A stretch of DNA of 64,000 nt from Ancylostoma caninum (lineage: Eukaryota; Nematoda; Chromadorea; Rhabditida; Ancylostomatidae): NCBI GenBank assembly GCA_037903475.1, contig JBAJFG010000320.1, forward strand, positions 762,001 through 826,000. The letters are read 5' to 3'. Positions 35,390 to 49,663 of the stretch are shown in pieces; within the stretch, counting starts at the first letter, position 1, and every line of letters starts with the position of its first letter. Under the pieces are notes generated by a model. The model saw nothing but the letters and a program-made list of their open reading frames with translations. It ran no database searches and had not been told where the DNA came from. The position numbers were made by a program, and so were the translations under genes.

Positions 35390-38300
35390 ATGTCGTCGAA
35401 CGGCACACAAGACGCAGAGCAGCAATTCTACGAGCCGTCTGACCTGATCGTCTCCGTCGTCTTCTGCTGCTACATCCTCTACACCGCTGCGATCGTCATC
35501 GGCATTCCATGCAATGCATTCGTCCTTTTTCGAATGTGTCGACTGTCCAAGAAGTGCGCGGACATGTACAGGTGCTCATCATCATGTGTGCCTGGCCTTT
35601 TTTATTCGCTTTGGTTCCTCTCCTGGAAACGGTTTTTTTTTCAGCAATGGTGTCGGTTTGTGTTTGTTCGTAATGGCCATAGCAGATATAGGATCGCTGT
35701 GCTCGATACTTGTGCACTACATCCTCAGTATTCACACGGAGACGCAGCTGGTTCTGGACTACATTGGCACTGATGCTGTGAACGCTGTCTGCAAGGTGAT
35801 TTTCTCACTTCTCAGTGTATGTATGTCAATTATATGCAAAAAGAAGGAACAATCGTGTTTGTGCTGCGGTTATACTTCACCCGGAGTATAACATCCTGCC
35901 TTGCCTTTGCATTGGCTGCGTTGATTTTGATACGTATCGATTATCGATGGCTCGTGCAGCAGCGACGCCAATGATCCTTCGCCCAAAGGCGATAGATATC
36001 CTAATTGATGTCGCTGACGTAGGCAACACAGGGTGCGACACTTGACGCGAATTATGGCCCAATTTGAGTCCCGTCTTGCATTTCACGAGTGTTTGTACCT
36101 TTTTCATACATTTTTTCCAAGTAGATAGCTCAGAAGCGGCATGGGGAATCAAAAAAAAACACATCAACAACAAAAATTTTATTCCGCCATCAGAAATTCT
36201 GTATATGCTTTATTACCGAGTTCAATCCTCCTCAATATCCGCCTAGATAGTGTCTTCCCCTGAGATTCATGTGTATTTCCAGATTGCGACGTTTTCAATG
36301 CACATCTCCACATTCGTTTCCATATGGAGCTGGTTGCTGATGTCAACGTTGCGCTACCTCTCCGTCTATCATCCCCTACTGTACATTCGACTCTGGGAAC
36401 TCCCATCGAAGGTACATCAGCTCATTTCCTTTGCCCAAATTTTCCAATGAAATCTTCGAGACTTCTTTGGAACCTATCTCTCTTTGAATTTAATTAGGCT
36501 TATGCAGCATCTGGGTGCATAATAGAACTCTATAGAGATGAATTAAACTAGCTGTGAGCTTCTTGATAGATTGCCGTGCAAAAGATGCAACGCTCATTCA
36601 TTTATCTTCTCGCAAAGGTCATTCATGACGTTGACAACAGGTGGCACAACTTCCACAGATCTCTGTGGAAGCTAACCTTTGCGTGTGTAGTCTTAATTTA
36701 CTGTGGCATATTAGCTGAAAATTCCACCACGTCTAATGCGATATAAGCGGATGTTCCTCTAGGGGGAAGGACCATGAGTAGATGTTTTGCCATTCATTCA
36801 CAAAAAATGTGAGTTATGTTGTACATACTTATGTACATATGCAACTTCACTCAAAGTGTCATACCATATTTTTACCTATGTTTAGAGGTGTAAAGAATGA
36901 ATGACATAGGATGAAGAAATGAGTGACGAGTATCCGATAGGGGCTCAGAAATTAGAAGAGCTCTGCAGTGAAATGTGCAAAAAACGTTTTCTATAGAGGA
37001 GAAACTTCGCCGTTAGACCCGCGCGCTACAAATCTGGCCCATTCCTAAAAAGAGGCTAGGAAGGTTAGGAAGGTCAGGGTGGCAGTTTTGACAACCGTTC
37101 AATATACCCACTAAAGTAAGATTTGGGAAAGCAACTAAGATATGCTCAACGTTTACGATCTACATGGGAAAAAGCAATGGCTCATCCTATCCAAGAAAAT
37201 ACAAGGCTACAAATTGCACTGTTTCTGCGGCAGACTCTCTTTTTAAAAACCGCCCAAACCTGGCCTTACATTGCTTAGAAAGCTTAGCAAAAGTATGTGA
37301 TGCACTGATCAGAAAGACCGTACCTATCTACCGAAATGTCAATTTCGTAAGGTCACGATAAGAAGACCGTGGGCAATCTCAAGGAAACGTGAAAATAAGC
37401 TTGCAGTACAGAGTTTCAGAGGATTTTGTCAGATGTCGTACCTATTGTGCACCTCAAGCGTCACGAATAGCGTCGTGGTACAAAATGAGTATGATTTTCG
37501 TGATCATAGCATCGTATAACGCTCAGTGACAAAGTTTATTTGGGATGGGAGGGGAGGGGAGGGGGGTTAGGGAAAGGGAATAATATTCTCAGGAGTTTGG
37601 GGGAGAAAGCTGGTTATGTATCTTTGTCGAGAGAAAGTATCTTTGTCGCAGTGAAAGCTATTATTATTAGCCCATTTGTACTTTCCAAATTTATCTACAC
37701 GGAGAAACACAAAAGACTCCCACTGGCAATCTTTCGCTCTTCTTTTGAAGAATGCAACAATAATTCTAATGGTGAGGGCTGTTTTTCCAGCTGCTAATTA
37801 CGAAATCGTCACAGGAAATTGATGTGAAGGATAAAATTAAAGTGCTATTCTGACGTCCCTTCCTCTATAGCATTAATTTCTATGAATTGTTATAATGACG
37901 TGCTATTCAATTTACATAAAATTCAATACATGTTGACATCGTTGGCAGTCCCCGACGCTAACGAGAAAGCGGGAGATCGGGTGGCGCTGCAAAAAGAGGG
38001 TCTCTCCAGCGAAAAGGACCTGGATAGCGAGAGACACAACAATGAACTAGTTTACGAATTCAAGCTCAGAGTTAAATACAATAAGTTAGAAAACAGCGAA
38101 GAGAACCAGAAGTTAAAATTATTGTTCAAATTCAACCAAAACCATTTTCACATTTTCTGATGTCCTGTTTTCTTTCTCTGCTCCGAAACGTGCACAAAAA
38201 TTCCACAATAACTTTTTGTGACTTATATGGAAGTCTTGTGGATTGAAATCCAGACGAACGGCTGGGACCATTGACGACTGGAGATACCTCAAACTAAATC

Positions 38301-41300
38301 ATTTGAGAAAGTGCGCGGCTCACTGATGAGCCAGACGGCCTTCGCTTGATTAAATTTGAGGAGATCTATGTAGATCTTTAGACAAAATGAAATGTTCAGA
38401 CCGGTTAGCAGATGGTCTTACCGTAATCTCCGGGCGTATAATGAAATGTACTCCTTATATAAATGCATTGAAGGCAATCATACGTTATTAAGGCCCATGG
38501 AACGTTCAAACACCATTCTGTGACGATTTTCACTTTGCAGAAGGTGGTAATAAATTAGTAAACTTGGAGACCACGGTAATACCGTTTGCAAAAGGCCTGA
38601 ACTTTTCATCTTGTGAACTTTGGCCTCTTAAAGGAAGAATGGCATGGGCTATAACTCAGCCCATGGCTCTTCATAGTTTTAGGTTATAAGCATATGATTT
38701 TTTTTTGCTGGATTTTACTCTGGCTTTGTTTTAATTCACTGGTTTTTTTTTCACGCTTGGAGAAAAAAGAAAAACATTAAATAACAACAAATTCCACGCC
38801 AACGAGGCACGGAGATTAGTTTCAAGATTTTATATTTGCTCACCTCATATATCAACGCGTTACCTATAGATGTTACGAAAAGAAATCGTGCAGAAAAACA
38901 GCAATGTCCAATTTTTTTTCCTGCTGCTAATCTAAGAAAGCTGTATTTTGAGGCCGCAGCACTTTTAACATCTGCTCAGCCAATGTTTTTCGAAGTACCG
39001 ATTTTTCTTCCATTTGCTTGGGCAGATTTCGAAAAAACAGTCTGTTATCCAGGAAATTCTTTGGAATCCTAGCTGAGCTGTGTTTACGCGCCAAAGTGCG
39101 CAGCGTTGTTGTTGTGATTGTGTTTTGCGGATGATTCGTTTTGTGTATGCCGCAATTCAGGCGATGTTTACCGTGGTGTGCTCGGCCGTGATATGCAATG
39201 CATGGCTGCTGGTCTCGGTGGAAAATAATCCTTCTGTGGGTTCTTCGATAATAACTCGTTAGACCTTGTTGTACAGCTATTCGGCTGCCAACGAATGCAG
39301 GGTTTGTTTTCGATTTTACGTTGTTCTTTGTAGGGGGGCTGCACCATGCGTTCGCTTTTCAATAGCCAGCTGATCAACAAGGCGTTCCTACTGATTGAGA
39401 TCGTCGGGTGAGTGGAGGCCGAGCAGTTCACTGGAATTTCCATCTAAAAAGGGGAAGCATTGCTTTTTAGCTCGTTTGTCATACCAACTCTTACGATCGT
39501 GTACGTGGACGCATCCGTACTATTCGGACTCTACTTCAAGATGAACCACACCAAGGCAGAAGAGCTCGATCTTAGGAGGAACATTTCACCCCGTTCGCAG
39601 GTGTGTACTTCCTTCTTCTTTTTCATTTTTTATACTTGGCTAAATATTTTATCATACGTCATAGATTGAACAGAAAAATAAAAACAAAGTGTCAAAACTG
39701 CATTTCCAGTCAAAAATCGCACAAGGACACATTTTCATAAACATTAATCGCAAGCGGTGTTCGCGAAAAACCAATAGACCTTTAGTCAGAAGGGCGGAAC
39801 ATGACGAACTGCTATTTTTATGATGGTTCACAGATGTTTTACTCGATAAGTAGCAGATAAAATCAATAGGGCGTATATCACACTTACATTATTTGTTATG
39901 AACCGGTTCATAAGGATGCGAAGTACACAAAAAGGCTATTCATCATTTTGAACTGTGAACCTCTCTGAAAGGATGCAACCACTAATCCCCCTAGACTCGC
40001 AGGGTCGGCCAGGAAACGTCGAGTATATTTTTGAAGGTTACATGTGCTTTGATTTCAAGGTAAGGAGTGTTAGCCGAAGTTGAGTTTTGCACTGACAACA
40101 CCCACTAAAGTGGCGTGGTATAAGAAGTCTTCACCAGTCCTTCAGAACTGCAGTAATTCCTGTTTAACCCATTCCGAGCAATGTGATGCACCCACTACAT
40201 CACGACCTTCCGTCTCACATGGTCACGTGATGTACTGCTGCATCACACTAAATGTACTCTTCATGCCCAAAAATCTTCCCCCTGTGGCCAACAGGTGCTC
40301 ATGGCATATTCTGGAGGAAAAATAAATATCCCGGCACCCCAATCTTTGAGGTCTTCTAGAACTTCATTTCACTTCGCAGTGGGTCCCATTGTTGATCAGA
40401 ACTACCCCTAGAAGTATCTCCAGACTTCATCAATGGACCAAAATCAACCAGCAATTCAAGAAGGTGTTCTTGGATCGGTTTCAAATTGAGATGATCGCTT
40501 CCTACGCAAATTATACCAATAAATAATAAAATTAGATAAATAAATGTAAGAATGGTAATAAATTGAATTAGCAACTCCTCAGAAGCTTTCAATCATCTGC
40601 TAATGCACATCTTACAGCGTCACTCGCACTACCTTTGGCGATGGCTCGTTATAGCCCTGATCGACGTGGGCCTCAATGCTCCGGAGAACCTCTCGAGGCT
40701 GGCCCTGATCCTCGGCATCATCGAGTACAGCGATAGCGAGCTGTTCTACATATACAGGATTGTGGCACAGGTATTCTTTTCCACTAACACTTGACTAAAC
40801 CAATATGTTAGAAGACCACATTTGACCATGACAGACCTAGGTCCTGAGTTTGTCACCAGGTACACTTTCCATGAAAATGTTAACAAGGGAAAAGTACTAA
40901 GCGACCATCCTTTTTTTTGCAGAGAGTCTCACTACATATCTTATAAGCTAAAGTCGAAGGCGCTGATATCAAGGATGGGGATGGATTGCACCCAGCTCAT
41001 CCAAGATGGGCAGATTAGTTTCCAGGACTTCGTAGATCTGAAAAAGTGTGTTGCACAAAAGTTGTCGCTGTTCATCGGAACTTGGAGAATAATAATAATT
41101 TGGCAGTAATCGACAAGCCGAGATCCAGTTTCAGTTCTTCGCTTCCAGTAATACGCGTTGCTAAGGAAGATATCCCCGTAGTGGGCACCTGCATTAGGAA
41201 GACGTTCTGTGGTGATACGCTTCTTACTTTCCAAGCCTAGAGATCTTACAAGGAAAGGATACCAGATGTTTGTGGCACTTCAAAATGGAATGTACCTCAT

Positions 41301-44300
41301 AATGCGAAGTTGACCATGCTGATCTCGATTATGTTCTCCATTAATGCTCAATACTAATACTACTGCGGAAAATGTTATAACCTTGTCTGTGCAGTACATT
41401 CGAACGTACCGTTTCTGCATCCACCTCTCGTAATCCCACAAATTGGGCGTCGTTGTGCAAAATGGATGCAGAATTCGCGATCAGCAGCTCAAGTATTCTT
41501 ACATGCAAAATTTCAGCGAAAAAATGCAAAAATTGCTGTTAGATAATTACACCTTGGTCATTTACTACTACTACTTACCAGTCACGAGGGAACGATCGTT
41601 GTGTACAGGGCTGTTAAAGGCATCTTGCAGAATCCATCCAACAATTACACAGACCGGTAATTTCATGCGCTGATCACAATTATTAGCATCATTTTGCATG
41701 CCACTACCAGTTTAATGTCGAAATTAACAATTTTATTTGGTTTTCCACAGTATACAGACACAAAATACACACTGCACAGACATGGTCATGACTTCTTCCG
41801 CAATGGCATTGAGCGAGACGCGAAAACATATTTAAGCCTACGGAGTTCCACACTGTTACGATAAGATAATTGGGAATAGAACAGATCTTTTTGCAAAAAT
41901 AACTCGAAATTAAGTTCTAAGAGATTTTTGTATCATTGGACCCTAAAAGGAGGGGATCTGAACCCTTGTGGATTTCATTGAGGACGAAAGAAGTTTGCAA
42001 AGGGTGTTTTGAATGATATAACGGAGTGTTCAGAGAATATAGATGTTTGTGTGGCTCCAGTCTGGCGAATAAGGAGGTGCAGGATGCAACATAATGTTTC
42101 TATGTAGGAAATGTGGCTTTTATCCACATTATTTCCATCCACTACACAAGAAATAAAAAGCAACCCTTCTTGATTTCAAAATCCCATCCTTTTCATGATA
42201 TTTGTCGCAGTAAATGAAAGCTCTTTCTCGAACCACAGTTGTTTTAGACCTTCTTAGGAAGAATTGTACCCATCCCGTATGGAAATACTGCGAAATAATT
42301 TGAAAATAAGGTCCAGTAAATAATAAGAAGGGTGCGGCTCACCGGTGAGCCACGCGGTCGTCAATGGGGTAAGAGCAGCATAGTCAACTTCACACAAGGA
42401 CGCATATCTCATTCTGGACTGGCAAAGACAGCTGATATCCCTCCCTCGTTAGTTCGAATCTTCGTTGAGCCCAGTATTTTGGACTTCGCTCCCGTTCGCT
42501 TCTCGATTTGAAAGTTCTCTCTCTCTTTTCCAACGATTAACCTTTGAAATTTTCCAACTTGCCGAGGAGTTTTGTGGTCGCAATAGATCTTTCTGCTTAA
42601 AATGCCGGAATAATTCGATCATTACAGTAATGTTCATTGGTAAACAAGGTAGTCTTGCTTATCTCATCCTTTACAGATGCAATCACCTTTGAAATAGGAT
42701 AGAAACAGCACTCGAAGGGAGTCTCATATCTATTGCACCAAAGAGGTGATGGGATGAAAGGCCATGGCCATGTAGTCACATTGTCCTTTCCCCCTTTATT
42801 GAGATTTTGAGATCACACGGGCATACTATTTTCGGGCTTAAATGAAAGCATTAGTTGCACCTAAAGATTTCTTAATCTAAAGAATCTTCGACCCATTGTG
42901 GGTTGATGTCACTGGAATTCCAGCAATGGTCCCGAAGGAGCGGGGGGGGGGGGGGGGGTTCGGCTTGCGCCAGAGCATCAGTATCAATAGAACCGGAACC
43001 CAATTGTAAGTCGGATCGGCTGCATTAACCGAGTGAAACTAGGATCCTTTGGATCTTCATTGAATCGCCTTTCTGTGGAGGCGCATTACTGTTCTGACTG
43101 TGAGCCCTCGCGAAGCTTGCGTGTTTTTTATTTCGCGGGTTCCGATTTCGATAGGATTTCGCCTAATTACCGTTGATACATAAATATTTCCTCTCAGGGA
43201 ATTACTCCTCCATTTAACACCTTCATTCATTGAATATCGCTCCGATATTGGATGCAGGTGTTTGATTTGTTATAAATGGTAAGAAATGCGCGGTCATCAG
43301 TGAAAGATGAGGACATTCGCAGTCAACATGTCTTTAGACCTTTTTGGTACTGAGAACAATGGAACGGCATCCATAATTGGCAGCTGTCTCACTCGATATT
43401 TTTGTGTGGAAAAAGCTGAGGACTGGAGAGAATTAAATTTAGCCCATTCTATAGGGCATTCTCAGAGAGAGCTTTCTAACAACGACATTTTCAAGATATT
43501 TGCCAGCCATAGCTGAAGCTGTTGAATCAATAGATGAGGATGCATATGATACTAAAGAAATTATGCACTATGCCCAAAATTTCACCATTCTCGAGAATAA
43601 TAAAATTCTTGTTCAACCTCTTCCTGTTCTCGAGCAGTTTCTATATTTTTCAAGAAACTCCCATTACTTTTACAAATTTTTTTACTCTACTCTCCTTTTT
43701 TCTTCCTGAAATTTTTCTCTGAGATGCCCTGTTCTTGCTGAACTTTTCCCATCCCATTTTCCACAGGTTTTCTGCCTGCGCGGTCCTGACTCTGTGCCTC
43801 TCTCGAAGAGAAGTTCGTACTGTAATTTCTGCACGGATACGGGGTGGATTCGTGCAGTAAACTAGAGAAAAATGTCAATTTCGGCGAGAAAACAGCAATG
43901 GCGTGCAATGAATTGGTGGCAGTTGCCTTCGCTGTTTTGGATAAAGCCACCATGCAACGTTTCAGTGCAAGATACTGTATCTACCCTCTATTAATTTATT
44001 TTGGTGTAGTTGCACTGTAATTGTGATTGTAAGCAGAACTGTAAGCGTATGAAAATTCCATAATATAAATAAAAACGATTATGGCACGAAAAAGAAAACG
44101 ATTAACGTGGTCAGCGGATCAGATAAAACCTACAGTCAACGTTTGAGTTGAAATATATCCTCAGTTTCTGGATAGATGAAAATTCCTGCATTACTATTGT
44201 GCTTCGTTCAGGTCCCTTACTATCTCCAATTCGGATTCAACGGCGTGTACCTGGCTTTGTTCATCTACGACAAATCAACTCGTCCTGCTAGGAGACGAGT

Positions 44301-44482
44301 CATCGAAAGCGTCAGCGTTGACGCCCACAACCTCACGGAGAGGCAGCGAGAGGCTCAAGGTGAGTCGTCTCCAGTTTCCCTTCTGAGATCCATAGCGAAC
44401 AGAGGCATCTGCAGGTCTGGTCGCAGTCGAGCACAACTCGCTGTGCGACTCCGGGATCGAGGACGAGCCGTGCCGCGTCTGA
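35390..44482 (+). CDS. Rhodopsin-type seven-transmembrane G protein-coupled receptor, nine exons
   Basis: Exons: 35390-35571, 35645-35795, 36283-36411, 39161-39235, 39334-39407, 39471-39600, 40618-40770, 44212-44359 and 44415-44482. All junctions keep phase, giving 369 residues. NGT at 4-6 is a likely N-glycosylation site. TM1 (about 20-45) has N42. TM2 has AIAD with D75. C110 and C182 fit the conserved extracellular disulphide. TM3 ends in LRYLSVYHP, with R135 exactly 25 residues after C110, so DRY is LRY. TM4 has W169, TM5 P209 and TM6 P269. TM7 reads FGFNGVYLALFIYD, where NPxxY is not recognisable. The short C-tail is Arg-rich then acidic. The family is class A; the ligand cannot be read from sequence, and a nematode peptide or amine receptor is only a guess. 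Confidence 0.8.
36412..39160 (+). other. Intron 3 of the receptor gene
   Basis: A 2.75 kb intron in phase 0, with donor GAAG/GTACAT and acceptor AATTCAG. It contains a GA/G-rich stretch (37540-37590) and a charged 92-codon frame (37882-38160) of unknown meaning. A short palindrome-like unit at 38314-38343 resembles one at 42332-42360. Confidence 0.5.
40771..44211 (+). other. Intron 7 of the receptor gene
   Basis: A 3.44 kb intron in phase 0 between the TM6 exon and the TM7 exon. It includes a run of 17 G at 42942-42958 and the short palindromic unit at 42332-42360 (GGCTCACCGGTGAGCC). No exon was recognised inside. Confidence 0.5.
42942..42958. repeat. Poly-G run (G17)
   Basis: Seventeen consecutive G residues inside intron 7 of the receptor gene. 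Such runs can form G-quadruplex structures and are error-prone in assemblies. Confidence 0.9.
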
Positions 44483-47400
44483 GAACCGCTGCTTGGCGAT
44501 GTTCGGCGTTTGGACAGGGAATGCTGTGATCTCTGCTAATTTACGGGCAACCTCGTTGGATTCGATTGATCTCTGCTAGTGTCGTTATCTTGTTGATTTA
44601 CTACTTTATAACAGTGTTTTATATTTATGAAAACTTTCTTATTTCGTTTAATAATATTGGAAATTGAACTAATATTGGATTAATAGTATTGGAACAATTC
44701 ATCAGCATTCTACCGTTATGCAAAATGATGAATGTGAGATAAAAACGAAGTGACAACTCAGATGCTGGAAACAAATTGATGGACGTCTTCTTTGAAAATT
44801 ATGGCCGTGGTAGTTCTTTGCTTTTCTTTTATTTGTCCATGTGGACCCGAAATACGTACACAATAATCCTCGGAATTATGTGTATAGTGTGTATGGTGTC
44901 CTAAAAATTTCTACAATTCTGCATTACAAACTTGGCCGAGTATTAACCAAAATTGTAGCACAAAGACAGTGTAAGAAAGACAGTGTAACAATATTACCAT
45001 CTCACAACCAGATCAAACTCCCTGAATTTTCCACGCACGAATAGGTCCTTTCCGGAAGAACACGGTAATCACATGATTTCCATTGGCACGTACAATAAAT
45101 TCATCTAAAGTGCATACTCCAAAACACCTTGTGGTGCCAGGGCTGACAGTGCATCGTCAATACTCGCGCGGTCTATTTTCACCACGCGGAACTCCTCGCT
45201 CAGCGTTGGTAATTGCGAGTCTTCAGCATTCTTCTGCAACGCCCATCAAACGAGGTGACACAGTTCGCAATTTCTTCCGACTCCCGCGCGGTTCAACTAC
45301 GGCGAGACTCGCTCCTTTAAGTTTCTTCTCGCCGTTTGTCACTCAGTAGTTCACAGTATACTTACGGTTCGCTCGACTGGTCATAGTTGTTCTGTTACCA
45401 TGCCGATCATTCATATCATTCATTCTTTACATCTTCTCCTTATATGAAAGATTTTCTGCAAATTAAAAACTTCGAATGGTCTGAAATAATAGTGACAGTC
45501 ATTGGAAAAAGCCAAATTTCCGTGAAAATGGGAATTAATCTGAACCCAACAAAGAAAGCTACAGTTGCAAAGAGGCTGAATTATGGGTTTTTAGTGTTTT
45601 GTTTTTTAATCTCTCGAAGTTGCTGAAGTTACCGCTTAACGTCTTTGTCTTCCTGAAATACGCGGACGCACATATTTGCTCTCAAATTGTCTACTCCTAT
45701 CTCTGCAAAAGTTCTACCCAGATTCTTTGGGGAAGACGACATAAGTTGTTTACCATCTGGTACTTTGCAAATCATTTCTCCCATTTCCCTTTAAACTCCA
45801 GTCTTTGATTTCATCATCAATTTTCTCTTGTTCTGTGTTTTACTGTCCTTCGCACTTCTGTTTTCAATTTGCTTCGCCTTATATGTATGTAAGAAATCAA
45901 TAAATAAAATGTGATTCACATCTTTCACACATAGCATCCTTTCCAAAATAACTATTATCAGAGGCAGTATTAAATCGATAGCCTTATTCTCCAAACTCTA
46001 CCAGGTAATTCTTCTTTCACTTCCCTCGCTCCCAAAGCAAGTTCTTTTTGCTTCCGAAGGTAAAATGATAAATTATCCGAATAGTTTTCATTACATCTAC
46101 CCTAGGCTTTTAGCATCCATATTTAGAAAAGGTCACAGGACGCATAGCACTCTTCACTGGATAGGAACCGTTTTGTGCTCCTGTTCTTCCTTGAATTAGT
46201 TCCGCCAGCCGGTTCGTTGAACCGTGAGAACCAGTTCTTACCCAGTCCACTGGCAGCGAAGTGGTACAATTACGTGAACCACTCATTACATCAGTTTGGA
46301 CTTCATAACTGCCCACTGTGTTACTCAGTTCTGCTTCGCTCATCTCCAGAAAAAGCATACATGTACATATAAGGCTATCCGCACCTGTTTTCTCACGAAT
46401 AAGTGGAGCGAACACAGAGCTGGTTCTCGGACTAGTACATACTCCCGCGGGCTTGGTGCGAAACTGCTTGTGGGCCAGTGGCGAACGGCACCGAAGCACC
46501 TCAAATTGACCTTCGGTAGTCGACCATGTTATCAGCCGACCGATCGATTCGAAAACAACGTTGGCTGGGTGCTTCGGTATCATCGGGTCGCCTGCACAGC
46601 GTCAGGTCTTCACTTTTCGTCCACTTCTGACCGCTGCCATCTTTTCTTTACCTTGTTGTCACTTCTGTTCTGCATAATCTCTACTATATTCGCGTGTTGT
46701 TGGCGTGGACTCGCTTTTTTGGTCCGCTGCAAAATATCCTGGAACGTCCTGGACTATACTTGGCGCCTGATGAAAACCAAATAATTTAATTAGTTTGACC
46801 AACAGTTCGATTGATTTCTGACTGAATCGAACATTCGTTGAAGAGAAACGCCCAAAGCATCATTCATTCATGTACGTGTCGCTCTGTTACGTTAAGATAT
46901 GCTAATTTTCGGTCTAATCAAGTATTATATTATTATTTATATTTGAATTCGAATATATCTAATACGTTATTCGGCCCTCATATGCATATCCCGGATGGAT
47001 ATCATCATCATGTAGTTGCGCTTTCTGTTGCCCATCCCCTCTCTCCTCACGTCATTCTATGACGATGAGATCCCTTGTGTTGTTAGATAAAGTGCAGGAC
47101 GGTTTGGCATACTTTCAAAGCAATGCATTTTCCATGGCATCTGCAAGGACGAGCTGTTTTATGCATGTTTATCTTCTCCAAAGAATCCATTTTATGTGGT
47201 CAGTGGACGATTAGACGGGGACCTGCTAGGACCACTTTACACAGCGCGAATTGGTTCTGTCTCCACAGTATCACCCTTCAGGAATCGTCAAAGCCGAATC
47301 GCTCTAGCAGAATCCAGTTCCGGGAAAGTCATTGACCTTTCTACATGTACATGGGCCCAAACAGTATTTAGCTCACTCACATTACATCCCGAAACTTGTC

Positions 47401-49190
47401 ACCATGTCGAACTCCTATGATGAGGAATCCGAACAAAGCATCAGTTTGTGTTGGTGCTCTATCTTGGCATCTTTTACGTAGCGAGCAGAGATGGTTGGAA
47501 ATGGTTTAGAAAAACGAAGCCTTGTTTTCATATGTTTTTTTTCTCCAAAATTTGAACAAAATTTCTATATCTATTACGTTGGTACAATAGAAATGCCGCG
47601 TTTTCGCGCTGACCTGATTTTTTCCAAAACTTTAAAGAACGGATACCCCGACGGACGATATAATTGCTGTTATTAGCAGGGATCATTCCTTATTGTATGA
47701 GCAGGTCCCTCAGGTCCTGCGCAGAGAACTCGGAAAACTGAGAAGCGGAGAATAAAAAAAATTTCGATCTCAGTCCATCAAGTTTGGCAAATATTTCTCG
47801 TGCTATAGAGAATTTGGGAATGGGGAAAAGCAGGAATACTGCAGTTTTTCTGGGGAATGCGATAGCTGCTTGGATGTTTCCTAGGGTAGGAATCCTAGCA
47901 GAGTCATAAAAATTTAAGCTAGCTCTTGGAAGTAAATTTTTTATGAAAAGTTGGGGTAGAGAAAACGTGCTCTTGAGGTTTTCGAGCGCTTTTCTAACAG
48001 ACCGCGAGCGACTTCTCGGAACATAAAACAGCAAAAAGTGTTGTTGAATGTGCTCTTTCCAAAAAACAGCTTCGAAAGGGTCATCTATCCAGAATCGTAG
48101 AAACAACAAGAAAAATGCTTCGAAAAGTACTCATCTACGTTTCCCCAACAACAAAGCCGTTGCACCAGAGCTCACCATATGGGCTAAGTACTGATACCCC
48201 GACCTAATACAGAGAAGGTAGGCTGCACAAAAATTGATGGCGGTATGGGCTGTAGAAAAATCCTAAGAATTCAAAACATTTAAGGCTAGACTTTTGGAAA
48301 TTGTCAATTGTTTCGTGACTCCTAACTCCACCGGACAACTCTTATACGTAGAGCACAAAAGAGCTTGCTTTGCTCTATATGTGTGTTACCATATCTGGAT
48401 GTCTTACTGTGTCTGAAAAAAAATTACATGGTTTTGAAAAAAGCGCGCCATTCCTTTTCCACCAACCTAATACTTATGGGGAGAGGAGGAGTGATGATTT
48501 AAATTAGGCACATCACTGATCAACATCTTCTTGTGACCACGGTCGCCATACTCTCCGTAACTAGAGTCGAGGGCAGGAGAAAATCGTCAAATTTGTACAA
48601 ATCTTTCATCTTATTGAATTAAGGGAAAACTGGACTCTCGAGATTTTTCCACCATTATGTCTGAATGTCTGGTATAAAAGCACATATCAGAGGAAAATCC
48701 ACGACCGAAGTGTATGCTTTATCACAGTAATCACCCTGAATCTTTTCTGTTGCGTTTTTGGGCCTGTTGAGAATTTTCGCCCTTCCCTGTGGTGAGCAAC
48801 TGCAGATAAAAACCAGTACAGTGTTTGCCTATACTATGAGTTAAAAATAATTAAATAATAATTCCTCGATTCAACAAAATGATATGAACGAGATACTGAA
48901 CTATTTTCAAAACTACTGATTGCTTTAGCTATTATAGCCAACCCAGGCATGAAATACGGATTCTAAATTTTCATTAGTTCGTCGCCAGAAATTGGCAGCA
49001 TGCTAAATAAATATGAAGATAGATTCATGGGAAGCTATCCACTTTTAACCTTTTCACCTTTTTTCCTTTTCTTTTCAAGAAGTTTTTCGTAGCATACATC
49101 CGCTCATTTTGCTTTGTAAGTGTGTATTGAAATCTTGACATTGCCGTTGTACTCACCTTCCCTTTGATAGTGTTGTCTTCTCTGCGTAGC
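44483..49190. other. Intergenic stretch between receptor and UGT genes
   Basis: No gene is supported. Long frames on both strands overlap at 46110-46784 (157 codons -, 162 codons +) without recognisable domains, suggesting a repeat rather than a gene. A 139-codon frame on the - strand (48109-47690), rich in Phe, Leu and Arg, is also unassigned. Confidence 0.4.
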
Positions 49191-49309
49191 CATAAGATCT
49201 CTATATACAAAAGCGAAAGTTTGTTTGTGTGTTTGCAAATTTTGCATGCAGGTCAATGGAGGACCGGCGGAAGTTACAGGCTACTTTTGACCCGATCTTA
49301 TCCATTGGC

Positions 49310-49650
49310 TTATCGATTTCATCGATTTTTCGCAATCTTTGTCCGGAGGTCGGTGAGGACGTGTCTGCTAGGGTTCTTCTTAACTCTAAACACGAAGATG
49401 ACAACAACTTCTAGCGGCAGTATCGATTTATTGATTCTGTCGATTTTTCACTTTCGCTCAGGGCTCCGTGAGGACAGTCTACTGGGGTACTCGAATGCGC
49501 TGAACACAAATATGAGAACGTTCATGCGTGGAAACATCGAATTATCGGTTTTGTCAAATTTTTACTCGAGTTCCTGACTTTTCCCTCCTCAGGGAGGAGT
49601 AGGAGCTCAATTATTGGGGCTTCCAAAGAAGCTGAACGCAAATATGGCAT
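49310..49650 (+). repeat. Degenerate tandem repeat, about 114-bp unit, three copies
   Basis: ATCGATTT..TCGATTTTTC-like segments recur at 49312, 49423 and 49537. A CTGAACxCAAATATG-like segment recurs at about 49387, 49501 and 49631. The last spacing is about 130 bp. Confidence 0.6.
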
Positions 49651-49663
49651 GCATTTTCATTTT

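Noticed and set aside
37882..38160. Charged 92-codon frame inside receptor intron 3 as an exon
   Set aside because: The receptor is complete without it and it would disrupt the region between TM3 and TM4. No matching splice sites.
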